Below, piece after piece: positions 1 to 7,134 of a stretch of DNA of 41,096 nucleotides. Position numbers and translations under genes: made by a program. The notes under the pieces were generated by a model. That model had not been told where the DNA came from. It did no database searches and was given only the letters and a program-made list of their open reading frames with translations. The stretch is from positions 1 to 41,096 of the forward strand of contig JAJFFY010000085.1 in assembly GCA_021776415.1 (NCBI GenBank), given 5' to 3'. Within the stretch, counting starts at the first letter, position 1. Each line of letters begins with the position of its first letter. The DNA is from Hyphococcus sp. GTDB lineage: Bacteria > Pseudomonadota > Alphaproteobacteria > Caulobacterales > Parvularculaceae.

Positions 1-1
1 T

Positions 2-307
2 AGCGGTCTCCACGATAAAAAATGGACACGTGAAGAAGCCATCGATTACCTCATCACCAACACGCCAAATCCTGAAGGCGACTGCATCAAGGCGATTGAG
101 CGCTATATCGTCATGCCGGGTCAGGCGACCGCCTATAAAATTGGCATGCTGAAAATTCTTGAACTGCGCGGCCGCGCCGAGGAAGCGCTCGGCGATGATT
201 TCGATGTTCGCGCATTCCACGACGTTGTCCTGAAAAACGGCGCCGTGCCGCTAGCGATCCTCGAAGAAAATGTTGATGCGTGGATTGCTGAGAGCGAGGC
301 TTCTTAA
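2..307 (+). CDS. DUF885 family protein, C-terminal fragment (5' end outside window)
   Basis: The reading frame is open from base 2 to the TAA at 305-307, so this is the last 101 residues of a longer protein entering from the left. The segment YIVMPGQATAYKIGMLKI followed by LRGRAEEALGDDFD is the conserved C-terminal block of DUF885 proteins, usually exported, roughly 600-residue proteins with zinc-peptidase-like features. The metal-binding part and any signal peptide lie outside the window, so catalytic competence cannot be judged. An internal ATG at 113 exists but conserved family sequence continues upstream of it, so it is not the start. A terminator-like hairpin follows 17 bases after the stop. 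Confidence 0.82.
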   Translation, partial: SGLHDKKWTREEAIDYLITNTPNPEGDCIKAIERYIVMPGQATAYKIGMLKILELRGRAEEALGDDFDVRAFHDVVLKNGAVPLAILEENVDAWIAESEAS

Positions 308-324
308 GTAGCACCCATACAGAA

Positions 325-360
325 AAACCCAGCGCAGCCTATTGTCGCTGCGCCGGGTTT
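325..360 (+). terminator. Intrinsic terminator-like hairpin after the DUF885 gene
   Basis: Arms 325-338 (AAACCCAGCGCAGC) and 347-360 (GCTGCGCCGGGTTT) pair over 14 positions with one mismatch and an 8-base loop. The right arm ends in TTT, so the U-tract is short. The position just after the DUF885 stop fits termination of that gene. Confidence 0.6.
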
Positions 361-364
361 CCCA

Positions 365-470
365 CTAGAGCAAAATCTGATCGTACCGATCAGGATATTT
401 GCTTTAGATTCTTAGTTGATCGCATTTTCTGGCGCCCAACCGGTATCCACTTGGTCGGAAAATGCTCTAG
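365..470. repeat. Dispersed intergenic repeat, family A, copy 1
   Basis: The element begins CTAGAGC and ends GCTCTAG. It holds two imperfect hairpins: the first around 365-406 (TGATC...GATCA core), the second with arms GCATTTTC (422-429) and GAAAATGC (458-465). Between them is the family signature TTTAGATTCTT, which contains a GATTC site at 407-411. The inner segment AACCGGTATCCACTT matches the corresponding segments of the copies at 6281 and 31631. It separates the DUF885 terminator from the glycosyltransferase start. Similar 'AAACCGGTTTCCACTTTT' elements are common in alphaproteobacterial intergenic DNA. Confidence 0.7.
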
Positions 471-479
471 AAACCTACC

Positions 480-1250
480 ATGACATCCGCTCCCAACCCC
501 CGCCCGCCGGTATCGGCAATTATCCGCACCTTTAACGAAGAGCGCCTGATCGCCGATGTGGTGCGCGCTGCGCTGACGGCGGCGCGGGAAGTCGTTATTG
601 TCGATTCCGGCTCCACCGATCAGACCGTCAGCCTTGCGCGGGCGGCGGGCGCGCGCGTCATTGAGCATGAGTGGACCGGCTGGGGCCGCCAGAAACGCAT
701 CGCCGAAGACGCCTGCGAATATGACTGGATGCTCGATCTTGACGGTGATGAAGTGGTGACGCCGGAGTTTGCGTACGAGCTGGCGGCGCTGTTTGTCGAT
801 GGCGAGCCGCCAAAGAAAATCTATCGCACGATGCTGGCGTTAGTTCCTCCGGTGGGCGAGCCGTGGATGAATTTCGGCAACCAGACCCGGCACAAAGTTT
901 ATGACCGCCGCATCATTCGCGCGCCGGACCATGATGGCTGGGACCAGTTCAGGCTGCCGAAAGATATCGAAATCGGCCATATGGAGGCGCGCATGCTGCA
1001 TTACGCTTACACGGACGTCGCGCACCTGACGACAAAGCTCAATCGCAATTCATCGATCCCGGCGCCGCTAAAATCGAAACCCTATTTGTTTTTACGAATC
1101 GTTTTCGGCATGCCGTTCTATTTTGCTAAACGCTATTTTCTCGACCAATATTTTCGCGGCGGCATTTACGGCTTCGCGCTCGCCCGGATATATGGCCACG
1201 CCCGCTGGCTCCGCGACGTTAAAATGTGGGAAGACCACCGCAAGGGCTAA
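480..1250 (+). CDS. Family 2 glycosyltransferase, WaaE/KdtX-like (LPS core)
   Basis: 256 residues. Residues 11-20 (VSAIIRTFNE), 41-48 (VDSGSTDQ) and the acidic metal/nucleotide-sugar motif LDLDGDE at 85-91 give a GT-A fold family 2 glycosyltransferase. The stretch HEWTGWGRQK around 63-72 is characteristic of the WaaE/KdtX subfamily, which adds a sugar to the inner core of lipopolysaccharide on the cytoplasmic face of the inner membrane. Length is normal for the subfamily. No strong Shine-Dalgarno precedes the ATG at 480, but the frame has no better start and a family A repeat ends 9 bases upstream. The gene overlaps the convergent membrane-protein gene by 4 bases. The exact sugar donor cannot be told. 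Confidence 0.85.
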   Translation: MTSAPNPRPPVSAIIRTFNEERLIADVVRAALTAAREVVIVDSGSTDQTVSLARAAGARVIEHEWTGWGRQKRIAEDACEYDWMLDLDGDEVVTPEFAYELAALFVDGEPPKKIYRTMLALVPPVGEPWMNFGNQTRHKVYDRRIIRAPDHDGWDQFRLPKDIEIGHMEARMLHYAYTDVAHLTTKLNRNSSIPAPLKSKPYLFLRIVFGMPFYFAKRYFLDQYFRGGIYGFALARIYGHARWLRDVKMWEDHRKG

Positions 1251-1273
1251 GCCCCGTGCGATGCGGTCTTTTT
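1231..1273 (+). terminator. Possible terminator overlapping the 3' end of the glycosyltransferase gene
   Basis: CCGCA (1238-1242) pairs with TGCGG (1262-1266), and AAGA (1231-1234) can pair with TCTT (1267-1270) past a small bulge. An inner GGGC/GCCC stem lies between. A TCTTTTT run follows on the plus strand. The structure straddles both convergent stop codons, as expected where genes overlap tail to tail. The pairing is imperfect. Confidence 0.35.
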
Positions 1274-1912
1274 GCAGGTCATCAACGCCAGCCCGAAGAA
1301 CACCACATGCGTCACATTCATCGCCACCGGCAAGATATAAACGCCCACGGCCGGCGCCGCCCAGTAAAGCGCGAAAATCGACCCCAGGATTGTCACCGGA
1401 TTGACCACCGCCATCCACCTTGGCAAGGCCGTCCGTCCCCGGAGGATAAGCACAACCCACAGCGCCGATACCGCGACCATAGCGACGCGCAATATGTTTA
1501 CCAGCGGCTCATTATGCGCCGCCATGCGCTGCAAAAGCTCAGGACTGGCCGCGCCTTCGCTGATAGCCTGAACGGTGAACGCCAAAAACGCGCGCTCGCC
1601 AAGCCAGACGGCGCCGATGGCAAACGCATAAGCGCCGATCAGGAAAAACGCCGCCGCCAGCCCGCGTCCCGCCGGAGCCAGCAATCTTTCTAAAAACCAA
1701 TAGCCGACAATATATAGCGGCGCCGACAGCACAGCGAGGTAATAGCCAAGCGTCAGGCGCTCGCTCGATATCTGTTGGAAATATTCATAGCCGGCCTGCT
1801 CGTAACCGCCGGCGGCATTGAACTGAATCAAAAACTCAGCGACGCCAACGAGCAGCGCGCCGGCAAGCCCTATCCATCCGGCGAACCGGCCAAGCCCACT
1901 ATTGTCGTTCAT
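1247..1912 (-). CDS. Multi-pass integral membrane protein of unknown function
   Basis: 221 residues, mostly hydrophobic, with about six or seven predictable membrane segments, for example residues 9-29 (FAGWIGLAGALLVGVAEFLI), the YYLAVLSAPLYIVGYWF stretch and the AAAFFLIGAYAFAIGAVWL stretch. The overall pattern resembles small uncharacterised membrane families such as DUF4386/DUF6796, an assignment I hold weakly. GGAGG lies 5 bases before the ATG at 1912. It is 25 bases downstream of the FG-GAP protein gene on the same strand and probably co-transcribed with it. Its last codons overlap the stop of the convergent glycosyltransferase. Confidence 0.72.
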   Translation of the reverse strand: MNDNSGLGRFAGWIGLAGALLVGVAEFLIQFNAAGGYEQAGYEYFQQISSERLTLGYYLAVLSAPLYIVGYWFLERLLAPAGRGLAAAFFLIGAYAFAIGAVWLGERAFLAFTVQAISEGAASPELLQRMAAHNEPLVNILRVAMVAVSALWVVLILRGRTALPRWMAVVNPVTILGSIFALYWAAPAVGVYILPVAMNVTHVVFFGLALMTCKKTASHGA

Positions 1913-1937
1913 CCCCGCCTCCGGCGTTGCTAATCAA

Positions 1938-3548
1938 TTAGCGGCTGGCGCTCATCGCGATGCGCTCGCCGGCTGTTGCGCTGTCATGAAGTTTAACAAT
2001 GCCGTTCTGGAAGCGCGCTTCAACCGTCGCCTCCGTCGCCTCGCCGAGACCAAAAATCATTTCCGCCGACTGGTCAGAGCCAAGCCCCTGGCTGGCGGTA
2101 AATTGTTTTGTGCGCACCATCCCATCCGGCGTCGTCACGGTGACGATGGCGCCAAGCGAGGCGGTGTTATCGGGGAGGCGAACCTTGAGCCAATTACCCG
2201 TATCAACGCCGCTGATGAACGCTTTGGCCGTGCCCGCAATATTCGCCCAGACCAGATCCGGCCGGCCATCATCGTTGAAGTCGGAGACAATCGGCGCGAC
2301 GGCGTAGTTGCGGTTGACGGCGCTGGCGCGCTTTTCAACCGGCCTAAACTTGCCGTCCGGATATTGCAGCATGATTTTGCAGGTATATTTGTGCAGAAAC
2401 TCTTTGCCGGGAAAGCGCGCATAGTTTTGCGCGGCCAGCAAATCCTCGCGCCCGTCGAGATTCATGTCCGCAAAGACAACCCCCCAACCAAAGCCGATGC
2501 GCGCGGTGCGGGTTTTCCTGGCGGCATCGACAAACTCCCCGCCGCGCTGATTTTGAAACAACATGTAGCTGGCGTTAAACGGCGCATCCTCGTCGAGATT
2601 TCCGCGCAGCAGCTTTTCAGGCAAGGTGTGACCGACATTGGAAAAGTAGAAATCAACAAATCCGTCATTGTCATAGTCGCCCGCAGCGATGCCCATGGGG
2701 TAGCTGTTGATCGACGGGTTATCAACACGGCGCATGGGGAACGCGCCGGTATTGTCATAGATTTCAACCACGCCGGTATCTTGAGCAATGACGAGGTCGC
2801 TATCCATGTCGTTGTCGATATCGACAAACATCGCCGTGAAAGTGTTGTGCTGGCGCCAGACTCCGGCCTGTTCAGAAACATCACGCCAGCTATTGTCGCC
2901 CCGATTGATGAACAGATGACTATAGCCGCCATAGTCCTTCGCAAAGTTATTCTGCTCTGTGACCAATTCGTTTTTGAGATAGCCGGAAATGTAAAGATCG
3001 ACAGCGCCATCCTTGTTGATATCGCCAAGCGCGATCGACAATGGCGTTGTATTGTCCGCTAACGGAAGATTGAGGTTCTGGCTGGTAAAGCCGGCGCCGA
3101 TATTCATATGCAGCCAGACGCCGGATTCGCGCGCCACAAACAGATCGACCCGCCCGTCGTTATCGACATCAATCGAGACAGCGCCATGGGTGGCGTCCGC
3201 ATCGCCCTTTTCAAAACTATAGCCGCCAAGCGGGTGAAACGCGCCACCATCATAGCCGAAGATCGCATCGGCCTGGCCCTTGCCGCCGCCCATGAAAATC
3301 TCATCAACGCCGTCGCCATCAACATCGATTGCCGCCGCCGCCATAAACGGCAGCGAGTTATCAAGATCAGCCTGATGGGTGAAGGGCAGCGAGACTTCCG
3401 CAAACCGAAGATCGGTCTCGCCCTGTTTTTTCCACTCCAGCTGCCACAGCCGGAACGCCGCACCGCCGGTCGCCGCCACTGCAACGACCGCGCCGATGGC
3501 GATCAGGGAAACGCAGCCCACGCCAATGATGAAAACTGTTCTTCGCAT
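1938..3548 (-). CDS. Membrane-anchored FG-GAP/VCBS repeat protein with ASPIC/UnbV C-terminal domain
   Basis: 536 residues from the ATG at 3548, chosen because GGGGA sits just upstream and MRRTVFIIGVGCVSLIAIG then forms an N-terminal signal anchor; an upstream in-frame start at 3587 would add 13 unlikely residues. Seven acidic calcium-type loops are visible (IDVDGDGVDE, IDVDNDGRVD, GDINKDGAVD, VDIDNDMDSD, GDYDNDGFVD, ADMNLDGRED, SDFNDDGRPD), consistent with a seven-bladed integrin-like beta-propeller. The C-terminal part around LGAIVTVTTPDG to the end is an ASPIC/UnbV domain, as in CRTAC1-like proteins. It is expected in the periplasm or at the cell surface. No enzymatic motif was seen; ligand and partner are unknown. 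The next gene on the same strand is a membrane protein. Confidence 0.88.
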   Translation of the reverse strand: MRRTVFIIGVGCVSLIAIGAVVAVAATGGAAFRLWQLEWKKQGETDLRFAEVSLPFTHQADLDNSLPFMAAAAIDVDGDGVDEIFMGGGKGQADAIFGYDGGAFHPLGGYSFEKGDADATHGAVSIDVDNDGRVDLFVARESGVWLHMNIGAGFTSQNLNLPLADNTTPLSIALGDINKDGAVDLYISGYLKNELVTEQNNFAKDYGGYSHLFINRGDNSWRDVSEQAGVWRQHNTFTAMFVDIDNDMDSDLVIAQDTGVVEIYDNTGAFPMRRVDNPSINSYPMGIAAGDYDNDGFVDFYFSNVGHTLPEKLLRGNLDEDAPFNASYMLFQNQRGGEFVDAARKTRTARIGFGWGVVFADMNLDGREDLLAAQNYARFPGKEFLHKYTCKIMLQYPDGKFRPVEKRASAVNRNYAVAPIVSDFNDDGRPDLVWANIAGTAKAFISGVDTGNWLKVRLPDNTASLGAIVTVTTPDGMVRTKQFTASQGLGSDQSAEMIFGLGEATEATVEARFQNGIVKLHDSATAGERIAMSASR

Positions 3549-3630
3549 GTGGTCCCCGTTTTCTGTTTCGCCGCAAAATCCGCGCAAAGGGTAGGCGCGC
3601 CCGCGCCGGGGCGCAATTCACGGGGCCGTG

Positions 3631-4419
3631 TTAGTCGGCGTAATAATCCTGTATAAGATTAAGCGTCTGTATGTCCGGCTCGCAATATTCGCAATCGTCA
3701 ATCGAAGGCCGCGGCGGCAGTTTGACCGGCTTGAACGCCGGCTTATTGAACTCATAAGGCGCCTGATCGAGGATCGCGCGAATAATATTGAGCCGCGCCT
3801 TTCTCTTGTCATTGCCGTCAACGACCAACCATGGCGAGCGCTCCGTCGACGTCGCTGCAAACATTTTATCGCGCGCCTGGGTGAATTCGATCCACAAATC
3901 GCGCGCCTTCAGATCGATTGGCGAAAGCTTCCAGCGTTTGCGCGGATCGTTGGCGCGATCCTGAAAGCGCTGTTCTTGCTCTTCCGCCGAGACATGGATC
4001 CAGAACTTGATCAGGATCAGCCCGCTATCGATCAGCATTTTTTCAAACAGCGGAACCTCGCGCATGAACGCTTCATGTTCGTCGTCGTTGCAAAAGCCCA
4101 TCACCGGCTCAATCACCGCGCGGTTATACCACGAGCGATCAAACAGAACCACTTCACCGCCAGAAGGCAAGTGCTTGACGTAGCGCTCAAAATACCACTG
4201 CGTGCGTTCGCGATCGGATGGCTTGGGCAACGCCGCGACACGCCAAATCCGCGCATTCATCCGCCTCAGGATGGTTTTGATCGCGCCGCCCTTGCCTGAG
4301 GCGTCGCGCCCTTCAAAGATAACGGCGATTTTCAGCCCCTTGCGCTGGACCGTCTCTTGCAGCTTGGCGAGCTCAAACTCCAGCTCCGCCAGTTCTTTTT
4401 CAAAATGTCGTTTTTTCAT
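3631..4419 (-). CDS. ppk2: Polyphosphate kinase 2 (PPK2 family)
   Basis: 262 residues. Walker A GRDASGKGG is at residues 37-45, Walker B-type DRSWYNR at 94-100, and the lid with DPRKRWKLSPID around 158-169: the full PPK2 signature, with the KRWKLSPIDLKAR lid and single-domain length typical of class I enzymes. PPK2 enzymes transfer phosphate between polyphosphate and nucleotides (class I mainly ADP/GDP to ATP/GTP) in the cytoplasm. The ATG at 4419 overlaps the TGA of hslO in an ATGA, so translation is probably coupled; a longer frame from 4479 would run into hslO and is not preferred. The C-terminal tail with CEYCEP is an extension beyond the kinase core. Confidence 0.93.
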   Translation of the reverse strand: MKKRHFEKELAELEFELAKLQETVQRKGLKIAVIFEGRDASGKGGAIKTILRRMNARIWRVAALPKPSDRERTQWYFERYVKHLPSGGEVVLFDRSWYNRAVIEPVMGFCNDDEHEAFMREVPLFEKMLIDSGLILIKFWIHVSAEEQEQRFQDRANDPRKRWKLSPIDLKARDLWIEFTQARDKMFAATSTERSPWLVVDGNDKRKARLNIIRAILDQAPYEFNKPAFKPVKLPPRPSIDDCEYCEPDIQTLNLIQDYYAD

Positions 4420-5330
4420 GGCGCGCCCGATGGCTCCCCTTGCGGCGTGAAATGATAATCCTTGCGGCAGAACTCGCAAACCACATTGATGACGCCGTCC
4501 TCAACCATGTCGCGCAACTCGTCTTCGCTGTAGCGGGACAGCACAGCCGCAATTTTCTCACCATTGCAGCCGCATTCGGCGCGCACCGGCTGGGGCGCGA
4601 AAGCACGCACGCCATCTTCGTGGAACAGGCGATAAAGCAAGGTCTCGGCGCTGATTGCCGGGTCGAGCAACTCGTCGTCCTTGACGGTTGCGACAAACGC
4701 CGCTGCGCGCGCCCAGACATCGCGGTCTTCATCGCTTTTCAAAATCTCCTCGCCGCGCTCGCGGGCGCCGCCTTCGCCGGGGACAAATTGCGCCATGATC
4801 CCGCCGGCGCGCCACCGGTCCGGCTCGCTCGGCGCCGACAACCGCCCAACCGCAAGCCGGATCACCGTCGGTATCTGCTCGGACTGATTAAAATAGGCGA
4901 TCGCCGCCTCGGCAAGACTGGCGCCTTCAATCGGCGTCACGCCCTGATAGCGCTCCATATCCGCACCCTGATCAATGGTCATAACGATATGCCCCTTGCC
5001 AAGCAGCGCAATGCCGGTTTGCTCAACATCGCCATCGCGCAGGCTCGCCGTCGCGCGCAAGGCCCCGCCCGCGGTATAATCGGCAACCAACATCGACATC
5101 GGGCCGTCGCCTTGCGCCTGGAAAATCAGCTTGCCATCAAACTTCAGCGATGCGCCCATCATCGCCACAAGACACGCCGCCTCGCCGGCAAGACTGCTGA
5201 CCGGATCGGCAAATTGATGCGCCTGCAGAATTTCGTCGATGACGCCGGAAAGCCTGACCACATGTCCGCGCACCGCTGTTTCACCGACCTGAAAAGGAAA
5301 AATGGCGTTATCTGTTAATTCCTGGCTCAC
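4416..5330 (-). CDS. hslO: Hsp33 redox-regulated chaperone
   Basis: 304 residues. The zinc-binding redox switch is intact: C253-x-C255 (ECGCNGEK) and C285-xx-C288 (CEFC). The domain order is the usual one: N-terminal substrate-binding/dimerisation core, linker, then the cysteine domain. Hsp33 is a cytoplasmic holdase activated by oxidative unfolding (HOCl, peroxide plus heat) when the four cysteines form disulfides and release zinc. The start is GTG at 5330 with AAGGG 7 bases upstream. Its stop overlaps the ppk2 start by 4 bases, placing both in one transcript. Confidence 0.95.
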   Translation of the reverse strand: MSQELTDNAIFPFQVGETAVRGHVVRLSGVIDEILQAHQFADPVSSLAGEAACLVAMMGASLKFDGKLIFQAQGDGPMSMLVADYTAGGALRATASLRDGDVEQTGIALLGKGHIVMTIDQGADMERYQGVTPIEGASLAEAAIAYFNQSEQIPTVIRLAVGRLSAPSEPDRWRAGGIMAQFVPGEGGARERGEEILKSDEDRDVWARAAAFVATVKDDELLDPAISAETLLYRLFHEDGVRAFAPQPVRAECGCNGEKIAAVLSRYSEDELRDMVEDGVINVVCEFCRKDYHFTPQGEPSGAP

Positions 5331-5347
5331 ATTAATACCCTTGATCT

Positions 5348-5372
5348 GGGCCCCGCAATTTATCGCGGGCCC
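5348..5372 (-). other. GC-rich hairpin between the ABC permease and hslO
   Basis: GGGCCCCGC (5348-5356) pairs with GCGGGCCC (5365-5372) with one bulged C and an 8-base AT loop. It begins directly after the permease stop codon on the minus strand. No T-run follows, so it may be a weak terminator, a processing site or an mRNA 3'-end stabiliser rather than a full intrinsic terminator. Confidence 0.4.
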
Positions 5373-6233
5373 TTAATCCGTCAGCCTATAGCCGGACCGG
5401 AACAGCCCGTAACAACACAGGCCAAAAATCAGCATCAGCGCCATGGTCATGGTAACGCCAACCGTAAGACTGGCTTCAGCCTGACCGGTAAAGCCGGATC
5501 GGAAGCCGTCAATCAGATAATAGACCGGATTATATTGGCTGGCCGTACGGAATGGCTCCGGCAGTCTTTCTACGGAATAAAACGTGCCGGACAAAAACGT
5601 CAGCGGGGTGATGACAAAATTTGACAACGCCGCGAGCTGATCGAATTTCTCCGCCCAGATACCGCCAATGACGCCGAGCATGCCGAAAATCACCGCTGCG
5701 GCGAATGCGAAATATAACACCGCCCACAAGGCGCCGACATGCATCGGCGAGCCGATAGCGTACATGAAGCCGGCGCTTGTGGCGGCGGTGATGGCGCCGA
5801 CCATAAGCCCGCGCGTCGCCGCGCCGGCAACAAACGCAACCGTCAACTCCGACGCCGACAAAGGCGGCATCAACATATCAACGATCGAGCCTTGCACTTT
5901 GGCGATGATCAGCGACGATGATGAGTTGGTAAAAGCATTGGTCAGTATCGCCATAATGATCAGGCCGGGCGCCAGAAACTCAACATACGGCACGCCAGCC
6001 ACCGCCGGGCGCGCATCGCCGAAAGCTTGCGTGAAGACGACCAGAAACAACAGCGTTGATACGACCGGGGCAATCACCGTCTGGGTCACCACCTTCATGA
6101 AGCGGCGCACTTCTTTGATATAAAGCGTCCAAAGCCCGAGCCAGTTGACCGCGCCAAAGCGGCGTACGCCAAATTCCGCATGCAGGTTTGCGGCGGCCAG
6201 GCTGGTTTTTTTCGGTGTGTCGAGGCCGTCCAT
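5373..6233 (-). CDS. ABC-2 type transporter permease
   Basis: 286 residues from the ATG at 6233. The sequence after about residue 35 (LGLWTLYIKEVRRFMKVVTQ) is the typical entry into the ABC-2 membrane domain. About six membrane segments follow, including the VSTLLFLVVFTQAF region and a GGIWAEKFDQLAALSNF-VITPLTFLSGTFYSV stretch, which is the conserved region before the last helices of YadH-like exporters. Such permeases export lipids, polysaccharides or drugs with a separate ATPase. No ATPase gene adjoins it here; a partner may lie elsewhere. An upstream ATG at 6338 is rejected because the extension would be encoded by the family A repeat. AAAGAGAAA precedes the chosen start. Confidence 0.9.
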   Translation of the reverse strand: MDGLDTPKKTSLAAANLHAEFGVRRFGAVNWLGLWTLYIKEVRRFMKVVTQTVIAPVVSTLLFLVVFTQAFGDARPAVAGVPYVEFLAPGLIIMAILTNAFTNSSSSLIIAKVQGSIVDMLMPPLSASELTVAFVAGAATRGLMVGAITAATSAGFMYAIGSPMHVGALWAVLYFAFAAAVIFGMLGVIGGIWAEKFDQLAALSNFVITPLTFLSGTFYSVERLPEPFRTASQYNPVYYLIDGFRSGFTGQAEASLTVGVTMTMALMLIFGLCCYGLFRSGYRLTD

Positions 6234-6280
6234 GGCGGTTTTTCTCTTTGTTGCGGCGCAACGGTGTGCGCTCAGGCGCC

Positions 6281-6378
6281 AGAGCGATATGCGATTTGGT
6301 TGAATCGCATACCGCTCTAGATTCTTGTTTTGTCGCATGATGTTAGCGAAAAACCGCTCACACTTTTTCGCATCATGC
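6281..6378. repeat. Dispersed intergenic repeat, family A, copy 2 (upstream of gcrA)
   Basis: The first hairpin pairs AGAGCG with CGCTCT and TGCGATT (6290-6296) with AATCGCA (6303-6309). The spacer CTAGATTCTTGTTTTGTC follows, then a second hairpin GCATGATG (6335-6342)/CATCATGC (6371-6378). The inner stretch GCGAAAAACCGCTCACACTT matches the copies at 365 and 31631. Two GANTC sites are present: GAATC at 6302-6306 and GATTC at 6320-6324. It lies in the divergent region between the ABC permease and gcrA. Confidence 0.75.
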
Positions 6379-6573
6379 TCCAGCCTCCGTCAAGCATGGA
6401 TATTTATCAACATATTGTGGGCAAAAAAAACCGCCGGCGCCATATTGTGTTTTGTGGGTGCTAGGATACTATATTTAGGCGCTTTAGGCGGCGCTCATAT
6501 TAGATACACAAGATATAGATTTTAAAGCCGAGGCGGCCTCAGCCGCTGCCGGACCAGCAGGGAGAACGGCGAC
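6379..6573 (+). promoter_or_regulatory. gcrA upstream region with a sigma70-like promoter candidate
   Basis: Together with the repeat this forms a 340-base gene-free divergent region. TTGTGT (6445-6450), a 16-base spacer and TACTAT (6467-6472) form a weak sigma70-like candidate about 100 bases before gcrA. GGGAG with good spacing (around 6560) is the gcrA ribosome binding site. A small palindrome GAGGCGGCCTC lies near 6529. No clear CtrA site (TTAA-N7-TTAA) was seen. The GANTC sites are in the adjoining repeat, not in this segment. Confidence 0.35.
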
Positions 6574-7083
6574 ATGGCATGGACAGACGATAGGGTCGAA
6601 CTTTTAAAGACACTCTGGGCGGAAGGTCTTTCCGCTGCACAGATCGCCAACAAGATGGGCGGCGTCACTCGCAACGCGGTGATCGGCAAAGTTCACCGCC
6701 TTGGTCTGTCCGGCCGCGCAACACCGGCAAAACCACAACGCGGCTGCACGCCGTCGCTGGAACGCCGCGAAGCGAGCGCCGCGCCCAAAGCTCGCCGCCC
6801 GGAAGTTAAATCGGTCATTCCCGAGCCAGAATTTATCGCACCGCTAGTGCTCGACACTGGCGATCGGACCACCGTGACCACCATCAAAAACAATATGTGC
6901 AAATGGCCGCTCGGTGATCCGGCAAGAGAAGACTTTCATTTTTGCGGCCAGTCGACGCTGTCGGGCAAATCTTATTGCGCCTATCATGCGCATCTCGCCT
7001 TTCAACCGCCGCAACGCCGCGACGCACGCCGCGAGCCGCGACGGGTGCTCGCCGCGCCGCAAAAGCGCCGCGCCACTGCGTAA
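6574..7083 (+). CDS. gcrA: GcrA cell-cycle transcriptional regulator
   Basis: 169 residues. The N-terminus MAWTDDRVELLKTLWAEG, then SAAQIANKMGGVTRNAVIGK and VHRLGLSGR, is the GcrA DNA-binding domain. The C-terminal domain is also present: CKWPLGDP, FCGQ and YCAYHA (residues about 108-133), which in Caulobacter binds the sigma70 domain of RNA polymerase. GcrA activates promoters carrying GANTC sites methylated by CcrM and drives S-phase gene expression. The middle region is a basic, proline-rich linker. Length matches the family. A strong terminator shared with phoB follows. Confidence 0.96.
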   Translation: MAWTDDRVELLKTLWAEGLSAAQIANKMGGVTRNAVIGKVHRLGLSGRATPAKPQRGCTPSLERREASAAPKARRPEVKSVIPEPEFIAPLVLDTGDRTTVTTIKNNMCKWPLGDPAREDFHFCGQSTLSGKSYCAYHAHLAFQPPQRRDARREPRRVLAAPQKRRATA

Positions 7084-7105
7084 TCTTCGGATTTGTTTCA
7101 AGAAT

Positions 7106-7132
7106 AAAAAACCCGCCATTGGCGGGTTTTTT
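7106..7132. terminator. Bidirectional intrinsic terminator between gcrA and phoB
   Basis: AAAAAACCCGCC pairs with GGCGGGTTTTTT around an ATT loop. The GC stem is flanked by an A-run on the left and a T-run on the right, so it can terminate gcrA on the plus strand and phoB on the minus strand. It begins 22 bases after the gcrA stop and ends 2 bases before the phoB stop. Confidence 0.9.
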
Positions 7133-7134
7133 GT

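Noticed and set aside
1902-3062. 386-codon open frame on the plus strand
   Set aside because: It is antisense to the FG-GAP protein, which has clear repeats and a signal anchor; the frame is long only because the GC-rich codons leave few stops.
4440-5318. 292-codon open frame opposite hslO
   Set aside because: It lies wholly within hslO, which has the full Hsp33 cysteine switch; the antisense product is histidine/arginine-rich shadow sequence.
6234-6338. N-terminal extension of the ABC permease
   Set aside because: The extra 35 codons would be translated from the family A repeat and precede the family's normal N-terminus.
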